Notes: a model not told the origin generated them from the sequence alone. A DNA stretch of 64,000 bases from Enterobacter pseudoroggenkampii (GCF_026420145.1 NZ_JAPMLV010000010.1:1-64000); one strand, 5' to 3'; counted from the stretch's first letter, positions 44,521-54,650 are shown. Numbers and translations are program-made.

Positions 44521-45510
44521 TTAGCGCTGGCTGATCTGGTCGAAGGTGCCGCCGTTAGAGAAGTGCTCTTTCTGCGCTTTGGTCCAGCCACCGAACTCGT
44601 CATCAATGGTGAAGAGTTTCAGTTTAGGGAATACGCTTTCGTATTTCTTCGCAACGGCCGGATCGCGTGGACGATAGAAGTTTTTCGCCGCAATTTCCTG
44701 GCCTTCTGGCGAGTACAGATACTTCAGGTAGGCTTCCGCCACCGCTTTGGTATCTTTCTTCTCAACCACTTTATCGACCACGGAGACGGTCGGTTCAGCC
44801 AGAATTGATTCGCTTGGGGTCACGATCTCGAATTTGTCTTTACCCAGTTCGTTAGTGGCCAGCAGGGCTTCGTTTTCCCATGCGATCAGCACGTCGCCAA
44901 TCCCACGCTCGACGAAGGTGTTGGTGGCGCCACGTGCGCCGGAGTCCAGCACCTCAACGTTTTTATACAGCGCTTTCACGAATTCCTGCGCTTTGGCCTG
45001 GTCGCCATTGTTATGGTGCAGCGCGTAGCCCCATGCGCCCAGGTAGTTCCAGCGAGCGCCGCCAGAGCTTTTCGGGTTAGGCGTGATGACTGACACGCCC
45101 GGCTTAATCAGGTCATTCCAGTCATGGATCTGTTTCGGGTTGCCTTTACGTACCAGGAAAACGATGGTCGAGGTGTATGGCGCGGAGTTATCCGGCAGGC
45201 GTTTGATCCAGTTTTTGTCGATACGGCCACGCTCGGCGATCGCGTCAACATCGTAGGCCAGCGCCAGGGTCACCACGTCGGCTTCAATCCCGTTGATGAC
45301 GGAGGTCGCCTGCTTGCCAGAACCACCGTGAGACTGGCGAACCACGACGTTGTCGCCGGTTTCCTGTTTCCAGTGTGCTGCAAACGCTTTGTTGTATTGC
45401 TCGTACAGCTCACGCGTCGGGTCGTATGACACGTTCAGTAACTGGATGTCCTTAGCCAGAACGCTGGTCGATGCCAGCAATAATGTTAAACCCACGCCCC
45501 ATTTATTCAT
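44521..45510 (-). CDS. sbp: Periplasmic sulfate-binding protein
   Basis: Sbp binds sulfate for the CysUWA ABC transporter. The 329-residue product starts with a signal peptide cut after VLA/KD. The mature protein has the sulfate-contact regions [18 protein letters not shown] and [19 protein letters not shown]. The transporter genes are not in the window. It is expected to be under CysB with sulfur limitation (family knowledge); no CysB site was marked. Confidence 0.97.
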   Translation of the reverse strand: MNKWGVGLTLLLASTSVLAKDIQLLNVSYDPTRELYEQYNKAFAAHWKQETGDNVVVRQSHGGSGKQATSVINGIEADVVTLALAYDVDAIAERGRIDKNWIKRLPDNSAPYTSTIVFLVRKGNPKQIHDWNDLIKPGVSVITPNPKSSGGARWNYLGAWGYALHHNNGDQAKAQEFVKALYKNVEVLDSGARGATNTFVERGIGDVLIAWENEALLATNELGKDKFEIVTPSESILAEPTVSVVDKVVEKKDTKAVAEAYLKYLYSPEGQEIAAKNFYRPRDPAVAKKYESVFPKLKLFTIDDEFGGWTKAQKEHFSNGGTFDQISQR

Positions 45511-45632
45511 CGCCCAGCTCTCTTGTGTAGTGTTTTGATGAATGCAGCGTGCCAGAAAGCGATTCGCGGATTAAAGAATAAAAAAAGATTGGCTATAACG
45601 TAGTGGAATAAAAAAGCGTGCACACATAAAAA

Positions 45633-45709
45633 AGCCGGGTGGCGGCTTCGCCTTACCCGGCCTACGAACCGTGCTTTTGTAGGCCCGGTAAGCGCAGCGC
45701 CACCGGGCA
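45633..45709. repeat. Pair of REP palindromes (BIME)
   Basis: Two inverted REP units, AGCCGGGTGGCGGCTTCGCC with its arm and GGCCCGGTAAGCGCAGCGCC with its arm, lie between sbp and pfkA. Confidence 0.8.
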
Positions 45710-45720
45710 AAAAACGCCGA

Positions 45721-46683
45721 TCAGTACAGTTTTTTCGCGCAGTCCAGCCAGTCACCTTTGAACGGACGCTTCATGTTTTCAATCGCGTCGATGATGTCAT
45801 GGTGAACCAGTTTTTCGTTCTGAATACCGACGCAGCGGCCGCCGTGACCCTGCAGCAGCAGATCGATAGCGTACGCGCCCATACGGGACGCCAGAATACG
45901 GTCGTAAGGGCCTGGAGAACCACCACGCTGGATGTGACCCAGTACGGTCGCGCGGGTTTCGCGTTTGGTTTCGGCTTCGATGTACTTCGCCAGCTCGTCA
46001 ACGTCACAGATGTGCTCGGTGATAGCCACGATTGCGTGTTTTTTACCCTTCGCGATGCCCGCTTTGATTTCAGCCACTAGATCTTCACGGCTAAATTCGA
46101 CTTCTGGCACGACGATAAATTCGCAACCGCCCGCAATGGCTGCCGCCAGGGTCAGGTCGCCGCAGTAACGGCCCATCACTTCAACGATAGAGATACGCTG
46201 GTGAGAAGACGAGGTATCACGCAGACGGTCAATCGCTTCAACAACGGTACCCAGCGCGGTAAAGAAGCCGATAGTGTAGTCAGTACCTTTGATGTCGTTG
46301 TCGATGGTGCCCGGCAGACCGATGCACGGGAAACCCATTTCGGTCAGACGTTTTGCACCCATGTAGGAGCCGTCACCACCGATAACCACCAGGGCGTCCA
46401 GGCCGCGTTTCTTCATGTTTTCGATAGCCACTTCACGAACGTGTTCATCACGGAATTCCGGGAAGCGCGCAGAACCGAGGAAAGTACCGCCACGGTTGAT
46501 CATGTCAGACACGCTGTAACGGTCGAGCTGAACCATACGATCTTCATACAGGCCCAGATAACCGTCATAAACGCCAAAAACTTCCAGGCCTTCCGTCAGC
46601 GCTGCACGGACAACACCACGAATTGCCGCGTTCATGCCCGGCGCATCACCGCCGCTTGTCAACACACCGATTTTCTTAATCAT
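45721..46683 (-). CDS. pfkA: 6-phosphofructokinase I
   Basis: PfkA commits fructose 6-phosphate to glycolysis. The start [13 protein letters not shown] (46683) gives 320 residues, the E. coli length; the frame is open 29 codons further up but that part does not match the family. The ATP loop [14 protein letters not shown] is at residues 9-22, the catalytic aspartate in [11 protein letters not shown] near 127, and the allosteric arginines in SRMGAY and [13 protein letters not shown] inhibition and ADP activation are expected. Confidence 0.98.
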   Translation of the reverse strand: MIKKIGVLTSGGDAPGMNAAIRGVVRAALTEGLEVFGVYDGYLGLYEDRMVQLDRYSVSDMINRGGTFLGSARFPEFRDEHVREVAIENMKKRGLDALVVIGGDGSYMGAKRLTEMGFPCIGLPGTIDNDIKGTDYTIGFFTALGTVVEAIDRLRDTSSSHQRISIVEVMGRYCGDLTLAAAIAGGCEFIVVPEVEFSREDLVAEIKAGIAKGKKHAIVAITEHICDVDELAKYIEAETKRETRATVLGHIQRGGSPGPYDRILASRMGAYAIDLLLQGHGGRCVGIQNEKLVHHDIIDAIENMKRPFKGDWLDCAKKLY

Positions 46684-46857
46684 GACTACCTCTGAACTTA
46701 GGAATGCAAAATTGAAATCTGTTGCCGGAAGAAACTTATCGACCAACGAATACTGCAAATAGTATATCAATCCCTTCCAGCTGAATTGATTCAGGTCAGA
46801 CCAAATGGCGGTAATTTATACACAAAATGCTGGCCTGGCTCACTTTTTTACAACGAA

Positions 46858-47751
46858 TTACGAAAGCCCAACATGACCGGGTACAACCGAGCAGGGATCC
46901 TGGTGAATGATGACGTCTGAACCAGGAAAACGCTGCAAAATCGCCTGCTCGACCTGCTCAGCTATCACGTGAGCCTGAACCAGTGGCAGGTTGTCTTCCA
47001 TTTCAATGTGAATCTGAATAAAGCGGGTCGGCCCTGACTGCCGCGTTCGAAGATCGTGTGCACCGCTGACGCCGGGCCAGGAGGTCACGATAGAAAAAAT
47101 TTCATTTCGTTCTGAGTCCGGGAGGGCGCGGTCAAGCAGTGATTGCACCGCTTCATACCCCATCCGCAGGGCGCTATATAAAATATAGATACCAATCCCT
47201 AACGCAAACAACGCATCGGCCCGATGCCAGCCATACCAGGCCAGACCGAGCGCAATAAGAATAGCCCCATTCATCATAACATCAGATTGATAATGAAGCA
47301 TATCTGCCCGTACAGCCTGACTTTGCGTTTTGCGCACAACCCAGCGCTGGAACGTTACCAGAACAAGTGTGCATATAAGCGCGACAATCGTCACAACGAC
47401 GCCGACGCCGGGATCGTTCATCGGTGTTGGCGAGACGAGATGCTGAATGCCGGTGAGAAACAAGAACAGCGCAGAACCGGATATAAACATGCTTTGCGCC
47501 AGCGCGGCCAGCGACTCCGCTTTACCGTGCCCAAAGGTGTGCTCTTCATCCGCTGGCTGCAGCGAGTAACGCACCACCAGCAGGTTGGTCAGCGAGGCGG
47601 CAATATCCACCAGCGAGTCCACCAGCGCCGCCAGAATACTGACCGAACCGGTATACCACCACGCGAAAACTTTGATGACCAGCAAGCACGACGCCATTAC
47701 CGTCGCGGCCATGGCGGCCCGGTTTACCAGTCTTCCATAGGATTGATTCAT
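46858..47751 (-). CDS. fieF: Cation-efflux (CDF) iron/zinc transporter
   Basis: FieF exports Fe(II) and Zn(II) with proton exchange. The start MNQSYGRLV gives 297 residues, three fewer than E. coli, with the C-terminus shortened after CSVVP. Six membrane segments are visible. The transport-site residues are present in DSLVDIAAS (Asp45, Asp49) and HYQSDVMMN (His153, Asp157). The C-terminal cytoplasmic domain carries the [12 protein letters not shown] and VIIHQDP metal-binding strands. Confidence 0.97.
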   Translation of the reverse strand: MNQSYGRLVNRAAMAATVMASCLLVIKVFAWWYTGSVSILAALVDSLVDIAASLTNLLVVRYSLQPADEEHTFGHGKAESLAALAQSMFISGSALFLFLTGIQHLVSPTPMNDPGVGVVVTIVALICTLVLVTFQRWVVRKTQSQAVRADMLHYQSDVMMNGAILIALGLAWYGWHRADALFALGIGIYILYSALRMGYEAVQSLLDRALPDSERNEIFSIVTSWPGVSGAHDLRTRQSGPTRFIQIHIEMEDNLPLVQAHVIAEQVEQAILQRFPGSDVIIHQDPCSVVPGHVGLS

Positions 47752-47840
47752 AAACGCTCCTGTCATGTCATGCCGCTAGTATAACGGAAGCATGTGGAGT
47801 CGAAGGATGAATAAACGGTTAACAAATCAGAATGCGGGGC

Positions 47841-47898
47841 AAAAAAAACCCCCACATCATGTGGGGGAAGACAGGGATGGTGTCTATGGCAAGGAAAA
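47841..47898 (-). ncRNA. cpxQ: CpxQ small RNA from the cpxP 3' UTR
   Basis: The 58 nt after the cpxP stop equal E. coli/Salmonella CpxQ: the 5' end TTTTCCTTGCCATAGACACC, then TGTCTTCCCCCAC and the terminator hairpin CCCCCACATGATGTGGGGG with eight T residues. CpxQ is cut from cpxP mRNA by RNase E and, with Hfq, represses envelope-protein genes. The hairpin is also the cpxP terminator. Confidence 0.93.
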
Positions 47899-47904
47899 CA
47901 GGGT

Positions 47905-48411
47905 TTACTGGTTACTACGGGTACTGCTATTGCTACTGAAAAACGTCGTTTCTGAGCTTCGCTGCATCCGTGCAACCTCACGCAGCTGGTCCATTCGCTG
48001 CTGATGTCTGGTGTTCAAAACCGCTTGCTGCTCGGGCGTTAGCAGGTGGAACATCTGGTTGCGGACCTTCGCCATTTCGACCTGGCGGGCAACCTGTTCC
48101 TGTGCCATTTTTTCGGCCTGAGCGCGTACAGCGCTTTCGTCAAAATTTTCTGCGGTGACAAGGCGATGCATTGTCTCCATTTCGCTAACATTAACAGGGG
48201 GCTGGTCGTGTCTCGCCCTCTGCATCAGATCTCGCATCTGTTGACGCTGATGTTCGGTTAAACTTATGCCGTCAAACATATGGCTTTGGCTGCTGTTCTG
48301 CGTTGCACCCTCTTGTAAGGGACTGTTATCGCTGATGATAGCTTCAGCAGCCTGGCTAAACGCACTGAACGCCAGCGTTGAGGCCATGACGGCAGCGGTA
48401 ACTTTGCGCAT
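47905..48411 (-). CDS. cpxP: Periplasmic Cpx-pathway inhibitor CpxP
   Basis: CpxP binds the sensor domain of CpxA and helps deliver misfolded pilins to DegP. The 168-residue product begins with a signal peptide cut after QAAE or nearby; the ATG at 48411 was preferred over a GTG one codon earlier. Both LTxxQ motifs of the Spy/CpxP fold are present (LTEHQRQQ and LTPEQQAV). It is divergent from cpxRA, with a CpxR box between them. Confidence 0.97.
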   Translation of the reverse strand: MRKVTAAVMASTLAFSAFSQAAEAIISDNSPLQEGATQNSSQSHMFDGISLTEHQRQQMRDLMQRARHDQPPVNVSEMETMHRLVTAENFDESAVRAQAEKMAQEQVARQVEMAKVRNQMFHLLTPEQQAVLNTRHQQRMDQLREVARMQRSSETTFFSSNSSTRSNQ

Positions 48412-48491
48412 CACTTGCTCCCAAAATCTTTCGTGTCGCGATTCAACGAGAGACAGTCTACGATTCAGGCTGCAAACATGCGTCAGGGGGT

Positions 48492-48506
48492 GTAAAACAA
48501 CGTAAA
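48492..48506. promoter_or_regulatory. CpxR box between cpxP and cpxR
   Basis: GTAAA-ACAAC-GTAAA is a perfect match to the CpxR direct-repeat consensus. It should activate cpxP strongly and cpxRA autoregulation. Confidence 0.93.
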
Positions 48507-48561
48507 GTCATGGATTAGACAGCCTTGATGTCGTAATTTCTGCCTCGGAGGTATTTAAACA

Positions 48562-49260
48562 ATGAATAAAATCCTGTTAGTTGATGATGACCGAGAGCTC
48601 ACATCCCTTTTAAAGGAGTTGCTCGACATGGAAGGTTTCAACGTCCTGGTTGCCCATGATGGCGAGCAGGCGCTGAGTCTCCTTGACGACAGCATCGATT
48701 TACTTTTGCTCGACGTGATGATGCCGAAGAAAAACGGCATTGATACGTTGAAAGAGCTTCGCCAGACACACCAGACTCCCGTTATCATGCTGACCGCACG
48801 CGGCAGCGAACTCGATCGCGTACTCGGCCTTGAGCTGGGCGCGGATGACTATTTACCGAAGCCGTTTAACGACCGCGAACTGGTCGCCCGTATTCGCGCG
48901 ATCCTGCGTCGTTCCCACTGGAGCGAGCAGCAGCAGAATACCGACAACAGCTCACCTACCCTTGAAGTCGACTCCCTGAGCCTGAACCCGGGCCGTCAGG
49001 AAGCGAGCTTTGATGGCCAGACGCTGGAACTGACCGGCACGGAGTTCACCCTGCTGTATCTGCTGGCGCAGCACCTCGGCCAGGTGGTTTCGCGTGAACA
49101 TTTAAGTCAGGAAGTGCTGGGCAAGCGTCTGACCCCGTTTGACCGCGCCATCGACATGCACATCTCTAACCTGCGCCGTAAGCTGCCGGAGCGTAAAGAC
49201 GGTCACCCATGGTTTAAAACCCTGCGTGGTCGCGGTTATCTGATGGTTTCCGCTTCATGA
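48562..49260 (+). CDS. cpxR: Response regulator CpxR
   Basis: CpxR activates envelope-stress genes when phosphorylated by CpxA. The 232-residue protein has an N-terminal receiver domain with acidic pocket DDD (8-10), phosphoacceptor Asp51 in LLLDVMMPKKNG and Lys in YLPKPF. A C-terminal OmpR-type winged helix follows (ELTGTEFTLLYLLAQH to LRGRGYLM). It overlaps cpxA by 4 nt, ATGA. Confidence 0.98.
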   Translation: MNKILLVDDDRELTSLLKELLDMEGFNVLVAHDGEQALSLLDDSIDLLLLDVMMPKKNGIDTLKELRQTHQTPVIMLTARGSELDRVLGLELGADDYLPKPFNDRELVARIRAILRRSHWSEQQQNTDNSSPTLEVDSLSLNPGRQEASFDGQTLELTGTEFTLLYLLAQHLGQVVSREHLSQEVLGKRLTPFDRAIDMHISNLRRKLPERKDGHPWFKTLRGRGYLMVSAS

Positions 49261-50630
49261 TAGGAAGCTTAACCGCCCGCATCTTCGCTATCTTCTGGCT
49301 GACGCTGGCACTGGTTTTAATGCTCGTACTGATGTTGCCAAAACTCGACTCACGCCAGATGACGGAGCTTCTCGACAGCGAGCAACGTCAGGGCGTGATG
49401 ATCGAGCAACACGTGGAAGCCGAGCTGGCAAACGACCCGCCGAACGATTTAATGTGGTGGCGCAGATTATTTCGCGCTATCGACAAGTGGGCGCCGCCCG
49501 GACAACGCCTGCTGCTGGTGACCAGCGAAGGCCGCGTCATTGGGGCCGATCGCAATGAAATGCAGATTATCCGCAACTTCATTGGCCAGGCGGATAACGC
49601 CGATCATCCCCAGAAGAAGAAATATGGCCGCGTAGAAATGGTAGGGCCTTTCTCCGTCAGAGACGGAGAGGATAATTATCAGCTCTACCTGATCCGTCCG
49701 GCGAGCAACTCCCAGTCTGATTTTATCAACCTGCTGTTTGACCGCCCTCTCCTGCTGCTGATTGTCACCATGCTGGTCAGCTCGCCGCTGCTGTTATGGC
49801 TGGCGTGGAGCCTGGCAAAACCAGCGCGTAAGCTGAAAAATGCCGCCGATGAAGTGGCGCAGGGTAACCTGCGACAACACCCTGAACTGGAAGCCGGACC
49901 GCAGGAATTCCTTGCCGCCGGGACCAGTTTTAACCAGATGGTGAGCGCTCTCGATCGCATGATGACCGCACAACAACGTCTGCTGTCGGATATCTCGCAC
50001 GAACTGCGTACCCCGCTTACGCGCCTGCAGCTTGGCACCGCGCTGCTGCGCCGCCGCAGCGGTGAAAGCAAAGAGCTGGAGCGTATTGAAACAGAAGCTC
50101 ACCGCCTGGACAGCATGATCAACGACCTGCTGGTCATGTCGCGTAATCAGCAGAAAAACGCGCTGGTCAGCGAAACGGTGAAAGCCAATCACCTGTGGCA
50201 CGAGGTGCTGGACAACGCGGCGTTCGAAGCGGAACAGATGGGTAAATCCTTCACCGTCAACTTCCCACCGGGTCCATGGCCGCTGTACGGTAACCCCAAC
50301 ACGCTGGAAAGCGCGCTGGAGAATATCGTGCGTAACGCCCTGCGCTACTCGCACACGAAGATTGAGGTGGCGTTCTCGGTGGATAAAGACGGGATCACCG
50401 TCATTGTCGACGACGACGGTCCTGGCGTCAGCCCGGAAGACCGCGAGCAGATTTTCCGTCCGTTCTATCGTACCGATGAGGCGCGCGACCGGGAATCGGG
50501 GGGTACGGGGCTGGGCCTGGCGATTGTGGAAACCGCCATGCAGCAGCACCGTGGCTGGGTGAAAGCCGATGACAGTCCGCTGGGTGGATTGCGATTGACC
50601 CTCTGGCTGCCGCTGTACAAACGTTCATGA
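49257..50630 (+). CDS. cpxA: Envelope-stress sensor kinase CpxA
   Basis: CpxA senses envelope damage and phosphorylates CpxR. The 457 residues equal E. coli. Membrane segments lie at about 8-28 and 163-185 around the periplasmic sensor. A HAMP domain and the dimerisation helix follow, with His248 in SDISHELRTPLTRLQ, then the ATPase domain with N box NIVRNALRYS, G1 VDDDGPGV and G2 GGTGLGLAIV. It is translationally coupled to cpxR. Confidence 0.98.
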   Translation: MIGSLTARIFAIFWLTLALVLMLVLMLPKLDSRQMTELLDSEQRQGVMIEQHVEAELANDPPNDLMWWRRLFRAIDKWAPPGQRLLLVTSEGRVIGADRNEMQIIRNFIGQADNADHPQKKKYGRVEMVGPFSVRDGEDNYQLYLIRPASNSQSDFINLLFDRPLLLLIVTMLVSSPLLLWLAWSLAKPARKLKNAADEVAQGNLRQHPELEAGPQEFLAAGTSFNQMVSALDRMMTAQQRLLSDISHELRTPLTRLQLGTALLRRRSGESKELERIETEAHRLDSMINDLLVMSRNQQKNALVSETVKANHLWHEVLDNAAFEAEQMGKSFTVNFPPGPWPLYGNPNTLESALENIVRNALRYSHTKIEVAFSVDKDGITVIVDDDGPGVSPEDREQIFRPFYRTDEARDRESGGTGLGLAIVETAMQQHRGWVKADDSPLGGLRLTLWLPLYKRS

Positions 50631-50666
50631 CGCCCTGTCCCCGGCGTTTGCCGGGGACAGCTTACC

Positions 50667-51923
50667 TTACACCTCCGCGGTGACTGCCGCGCGGTTCTGC
50701 TTTTTGATCCGTTTCACCAGCAGCGTTGAGCAGACGAATCCCATCAGGCTGAACGCGATCATCACGCTAAAAACATAGTTGTAGCCTGCGATACCGGTGT
50801 GGGTATCCAGCAGCCAGCCATAAAGCGTGTAAGCAAACATGGCGGGCATGTAACCGATGATGCAGCCAAACGCCATTGCCGAGCCGGCATACTCACGCGG
50901 AGTGCCTATCTCATCCATCGGCGCGAAGAAAATGGCGCGCTGCGAGAAAATAATCGCCCCAAAACCTAAGGTTGCCGCCATCCCGATATAGACGTTCATC
51001 GATTGGTGGGGTAGCTGCATAAAGACAATCATCGCCGCGGCGGCAATCAGGAAGGTCCACTTCAGGTAGACAGTAGGCGATTTTGCCACTTTATCCGCCA
51101 GGAAACCGCCCACCGGTCCCCCCACCATTTTCAGGGCATACTGGTTGATAATGCCGTAGGCTCCCACCAGCGCAACCGGAAGCATATAGATATCTTTGAG
51201 GAAAGGGATAAAGTATGTCAGCCCGCAGTAGGCAGCGTACACGAAGAAAATGCCAAACGCGGCCAGCCAGACGTTGGCGCAGGAGAGGATATGTTTGATC
51301 CCCTTGAGCACCTCCATGTTGGCACTCCCCTTTTCGCTGCCTTTGACCTTGTCGTCATCGACAATGAAGTAGGTGATCACCCCTGCGACCAGGGTAATCA
51401 GCGTGTAGTATAACAGCCCCGCCTGCATGCCCGCTTTGCCTTCCCCGAAGTGCACAAAGACGAACAGTGCCCCGGAGGCAACAACCACGTCCACCACGCC
51501 GCGGCCAGCCTCAAGAAAGCCAAACATACGCCCCTGTTCCTCCTGCGTTCCCAGCAGACGCACCGCTTTCAGCAATACTGGCCAGTAAACTACGTCAGCG
51601 AAAAAGGCCATCGCCGCAAAACAGAGCAGATACCCGGTAAATGACGGCAGCGTGGATAAGTAGAGGCCGCACAATCCCACGCCGATTAAACCAAACGGCA
51701 GCAGTATTTTTTTAGAGTAACGGTCGGCAATATACAGAGAGAGGAACAGGCCCGTTGTCTGGACAATAGTATATACCGTAAAGCTTAAACCAATTTGGGT
51801 ATTGGTTAATCCCCAGTCATTTTGCATAGGTACATAAAAGACATCTTTCATACTGGAAAGTTTGAATATCGTCCCGCCGCCTAAAATCAAAAAGCAGAGT
51901 CGTGCCCATTTATTCATGAACAT
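50667..51923 (-). CDS. MFS transporter, YihN-like
   Basis: The 418-residue protein has about twelve hydrophobic segments and the MFS loop motif ADRYSKK near residue 66. It resembles E. coli YihN along its whole length (GGTIFKLSSMKDVFYVPMQ, YCGLTYFIPFLKDIYMLPVALVGAYGI), a carrier of unknown substrate. The ATG at 51923 has AAGGGTG upstream; a second ATG two codons later is also possible. With the next two genes it forms a cluster on one strand, so its substrate is probably acted on by the TIM-barrel protein. Confidence 0.88.
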   Translation of the reverse strand: MFMNKWARLCFLILGGGTIFKLSSMKDVFYVPMQNDWGLTNTQIGLSFTVYTIVQTTGLFLSLYIADRYSKKILLPFGLIGVGLCGLYLSTLPSFTGYLLCFAAMAFFADVVYWPVLLKAVRLLGTQEEQGRMFGFLEAGRGVVDVVVASGALFVFVHFGEGKAGMQAGLLYYTLITLVAGVITYFIVDDDKVKGSEKGSANMEVLKGIKHILSCANVWLAAFGIFFVYAAYCGLTYFIPFLKDIYMLPVALVGAYGIINQYALKMVGGPVGGFLADKVAKSPTVYLKWTFLIAAAAMIVFMQLPHQSMNVYIGMAATLGFGAIIFSQRAIFFAPMDEIGTPREYAGSAMAFGCIIGYMPAMFAYTLYGWLLDTHTGIAGYNYVFSVMIAFSLMGFVCSTLLVKRIKKQNRAAVTAEV

Positions 51924-51944
51924 AATTAACACCCTTAGCGTAGG

Positions 51945-51962
51945 TTGAGAAAACGTTCTCAA
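51945..51962. promoter_or_regulatory. Inverted repeat upstream of the MFS gene
   Basis: TTGAGAA-AACG-TTCTCAA is a perfect 7-4-7 inverted repeat about 20 bp before the MFS start. It may be an operator, but the protein that binds it is unknown. The inner GAAAACGTTCTC also resembles LacI-family sites. Confidence 0.45.
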
Positions 51963-52048
51963 TCAGAAAATGAATGCAATAATCCTCAGCCAGCTCAAAA
52001 TGAAATGGCCTTCATGTTGACGTTCTTTTTTAACGATCTAAATACTAG

Positions 52049-53002
52049 TCAGGTTGTTATAAATTTTTGACACACGTTACGTATATACTGAATTTGAGAA
52101 AGGGCGTGATGTTTTTCCTCCGCAAGACGGGCATCTACCATCGTGCTGTCGGGCAATGGGGTATAGCTCGCATTTCGCCACGGTATCCAGGGGTTATTCC
52201 CTTCATCGTCGAAACGGAACGCAGGAGCATAATATTCCACCTCTTCTTCTAAGCCAAAAGAGGTGACCTGGGGTTGCTCATCGCCTAAAAGTAGTAATCT
52301 TTTTAGCATCTCCTCCACAGGTAGATCACCGTATCCGGTACGACAGGCTTCATGTCCCCAACCTTTCCCCTCGTTAATAATCCGCGCATCTTTAATATGC
52401 ACCTGGGTAATCAAGGGGGCCATAACCTCTAATGCCGCCAGCGGCTCTTCGTTGGCATTAATCATATTGCCAAAGTCGAACAGAATGGAGAGGTTTTTCA
52501 TCCCGCTGTTTTTCACCAGCGTCACCAGTTCATGGCCCTGTAAATCTTCATGTTGTTCAATAGTAAAACTCAGGCCGCAATCGTCATAACGAGATAAATA
52601 CGCAATATCGCTGGCAATTTTATCGAGCACGTCTTTCAGATACCCTTCATAACGCGGGTAGAAGCGCACCGAGGTCGCTCCCGTCGCCAGGGCGATACGG
52701 ATCGCATCATCCAGCGTCGCTTTATCCGAAGCGCTGGTTTCAATATGAATATCCAGATGGTAGCTTTGCGCTTTTTCTTTAAACGTGCGTAACTGTTGGT
52801 CATTTAATTTTTGCAGGGATTGCGTTTCACCGTCTTCGACATGAATTTTTACCCCCTTTAATTTCTGCTGATGCGCTATATCTAACAAATCACCCGGCAA
52901 TACGCGTTCATAGCGCATATTTAAATGAAACGCGTAGGCGTGCAGATAGAGAGGTATATTTCTCGCACGTTCCGCCAGCCGCACTTTATCAATATTTTTC
53001 AT
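52049..53002 (-). CDS. Xylose-isomerase-like TIM-barrel protein, YihM-like
   Basis: The 317-residue protein matches E. coli YihM throughout (PLYLHAYAFHLNMRYERVLP, TSVRFYPRYEGYLKDVL, GLEEEVEYYAPAFRF). YihM belongs to the AP-endonuclease-2/sugar-phosphate isomerase superfamily. Probable metal ligands are the Glu in TIEQHEDL, Asp in LFDFGNMINAN and His in QVHIKDA. The reaction is unknown. MKNIDK (53002) was chosen as start by similarity; an ATG four codons up overlaps the GntR stop as ATGA. It probably forms an operon with the GntR-type gene. Confidence 0.88.
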   Translation of the reverse strand: MKNIDKVRLAERARNIPLYLHAYAFHLNMRYERVLPGDLLDIAHQQKLKGVKIHVEDGETQSLQKLNDQQLRTFKEKAQSYHLDIHIETSASDKATLDDAIRIALATGATSVRFYPRYEGYLKDVLDKIASDIAYLSRYDDCGLSFTIEQHEDLQGHELVTLVKNSGMKNLSILFDFGNMINANEEPLAALEVMAPLITQVHIKDARIINEGKGWGHEACRTGYGDLPVEEMLKRLLLLGDEQPQVTSFGLEEEVEYYAPAFRFDDEGNNPWIPWRNASYTPLPDSTMVDARLAEEKHHALSQIQYIRNVCQKFITT

Positions 53003-53010
53003 TTTTCTTC

Positions 53011-53715
53011 TCATTCATCATGAATAACGAGTTCCACTGATTCAAGGCGCCAGTATTCAAAATCGACCTGCACCACTTTTTTATCCCGTGTCGCTCGGTG
53101 TTTTTCCACCAAAATTCCGTAAGTATTCGGTGCCACACCCAGTTCTTTGCAGGCCAGCTCCGGCATATTGACCGGTTTGAAGATCATCTCTTTAATGGTT
53201 AAGGTATGACCGAATTCATCTTCCCAGACGCTGGCAAACGACTGGTTCTCCAGTTTATGGATATATCCCGGCGCGGTTTCTGCATCAATATATGACTCGT
53301 GGTAAAAAACCTTATGTTCATCGAGCCCACACCATCCTGTTACCCGATAGCAATTCTCAGACGCGGGAAACACCCTCTCAACCTGATGCGGCACGCTCTC
53401 CATGCTCTCACGGGATAAATAGCCCCAGGAGGGATTTCGCCCCTGGGCACGGGCTTCCGCATTAAAACTGGAGAGGGATTTTGGGTTATAGATAAAGCGC
53501 TTAGCAGAAATAAACCAGCCGCTGCGGTTCTTTCTAAATATCCGTGCACCCACCTCCAGCTCAATCAGCACCTGCCGTAAGGTCATGCGTTTGGCATCCA
53601 GCAGTTCGCACAACTCGCGCTCAGACGGTAGCTTCGAGCCAGCCGGTAAGTTTTGTTCACTCAGCCAGCGTTCAAAACGCTCCCTGAGCACATCCACGTA
53701 GTTTTTTTCTTTCAT
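53011..53715 (-). CDS. GntR/HutC-family regulator with UTRA-type domain
   Basis: This 234-residue protein has an N-terminal GntR winged helix (LPAGSKLPSERELCELLDAKRMTLRQVLIELE, about residues 22-53 in two blocks) and a C-terminal region consistent with a UTRA effector-binding domain. It is not a sequence match to E. coli YihL, which holds the same place next to yihM. It lies first in the cluster and probably controls the MFS and TIM-barrel genes. The effector is unknown. Confidence 0.87.
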   Translation of the reverse strand: MKEKNYVDVLRERFERWLSEQNLPAGSKLPSERELCELLDAKRMTLRQVLIELEVGARIFRKNRSGWFISAKRFIYNPKSLSSFNAEARAQGRNPSWGYLSRESMESVPHQVERVFPASENCYRVTGWCGLDEHKVFYHESYIDAETAPGYIHKLENQSFASVWEDEFGHTLTIKEMIFKPVNMPELACKELGVAPNTYGILVEKHRATRDKKVVQVDFEYWRLESVELVIHDE

Positions 53716-53726
53716 CCCACACCATC

Positions 53727-53738
53727 TGGTTTAAACCA
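53727..53738. promoter_or_regulatory. Candidate GntR operator
   Basis: TGGTTTAAACCA is a perfect 12-bp palindrome 12 bp upstream of the GntR-type start. Its GGTTTAAACC core resembles sites of HutC-subfamily regulators. Autoregulation is inferred. Confidence 0.45.
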
Positions 53739-53903
53739 ATTTGATCATAAGATATTTGAGCTGGAAGAATTCTCAAGTGTTTTTACATGGCCAACACTTT
53801 TTTTGTGGGCCATGTATCAGGAATGAAGCAAGGAAAGGTTAAGTACGGTGTAAAAGAAGGGAGCATCCCCCGTTAGCACGGGGGAGACGAACGAAAGAGA
53901 AAC

Positions 53904-54578
53904 CTATTTACCCCATAACCGACGGGCATTGTCTTCAATTTTGTTACTGAGCCGCCGTTTTTGCATGGTGCGCGTCCAGCTGGTCGATAGCCCCGCCGCC
54001 GACAGCAGGCGGTGATACTGTTCGTCATCAAACGGCATATGCCAGGCAATGGCGCAGGCGTCATAAACAGACACATCGCTCAGGCGTGATGCCAGCTCAA
54101 GCGGTGCGTCCGCTGAAACCTGCCCAGCCAGCACCACACGGTACAGCCAGCCGGTTTTACCCGCGTTTTGCATCTGAGCCGACATGTCATGAATGCCGAA
54201 ATGGTAGTTGAGCTTGAAGCACGGCGAGCGCGGCTGCGTCACCTGAATCAGGGCATCGCCCCAGCGGTAAATATCACCGATAAAGACGTTTTGCTCGGTC
54301 AGCCCTTCGGTCGAGAGGTTCTCACCGAACGCGGGCGCGACAAACAGATCCGCCTGTTCGGGGAATTCGGCTTTCCAGTGCTGATAGTGCTCGCGCGGGT
54401 AGTGGCACAGCGCACGCTCGGGCCCGCCGTGGATTTTCTTTTCGGCCTGCTCGTCACCCGCCAGCCCGAGGTCGGTAAGCGTCAGCTCACCGTCGACCTG
54501 AATTTTAGCGATGGCGCTCGGGCGACTGCCGTCGTACTCCCTTACCTTGCCTGTAAACACGTTCACCGGGTAATGCAT
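53904..54578 (-). CDS. yiiM: MOSC-domain protein YiiM
   Basis: YiiM is a molybdenum-cofactor enzyme that protects against N-hydroxylated base analogues such as 6-hydroxylaminopurine in E. coli. The 224 residues equal E. coli. The MOSC fold shows GGPERALCHYPREHY, FGENLSTEGLTE and the probable cofactor cysteine in TQPRSPCFKLNYHF near residue 122. It lies downstream of sodA on the same strand after a terminator. Confidence 0.95.
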   Translation of the reverse strand: MHYPVNVFTGKVREYDGSRPSAIAKIQVDGELTLTDLGLAGDEQAEKKIHGGPERALCHYPREHYQHWKAEFPEQADLFVAPAFGENLSTEGLTEQNVFIGDIYRWGDALIQVTQPRSPCFKLNYHFGIHDMSAQMQNAGKTGWLYRVVLAGQVSADAPLELASRLSDVSVYDACAIAWHMPFDDEQYHRLLSAAGLSTSWTRTMQKRRLSNKIEDNARRLWGK

Positions 54579-54602
54579 TGCTGCCTCCATTACGCAGATA
54601 CA

Positions 54603-54630
54603 AAAAAAAGCGAGTCATAAGACTCGCTTC
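54603..54630 (-). terminator. Terminator after sodA
   Basis: The stem AGCGAGTC-ATAA-GACTCGCT is followed, reading leftward, by eight T residues. Confidence 0.92.
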
Positions 54631-54650
54631 TCACAGGCGTCAACGCAACC

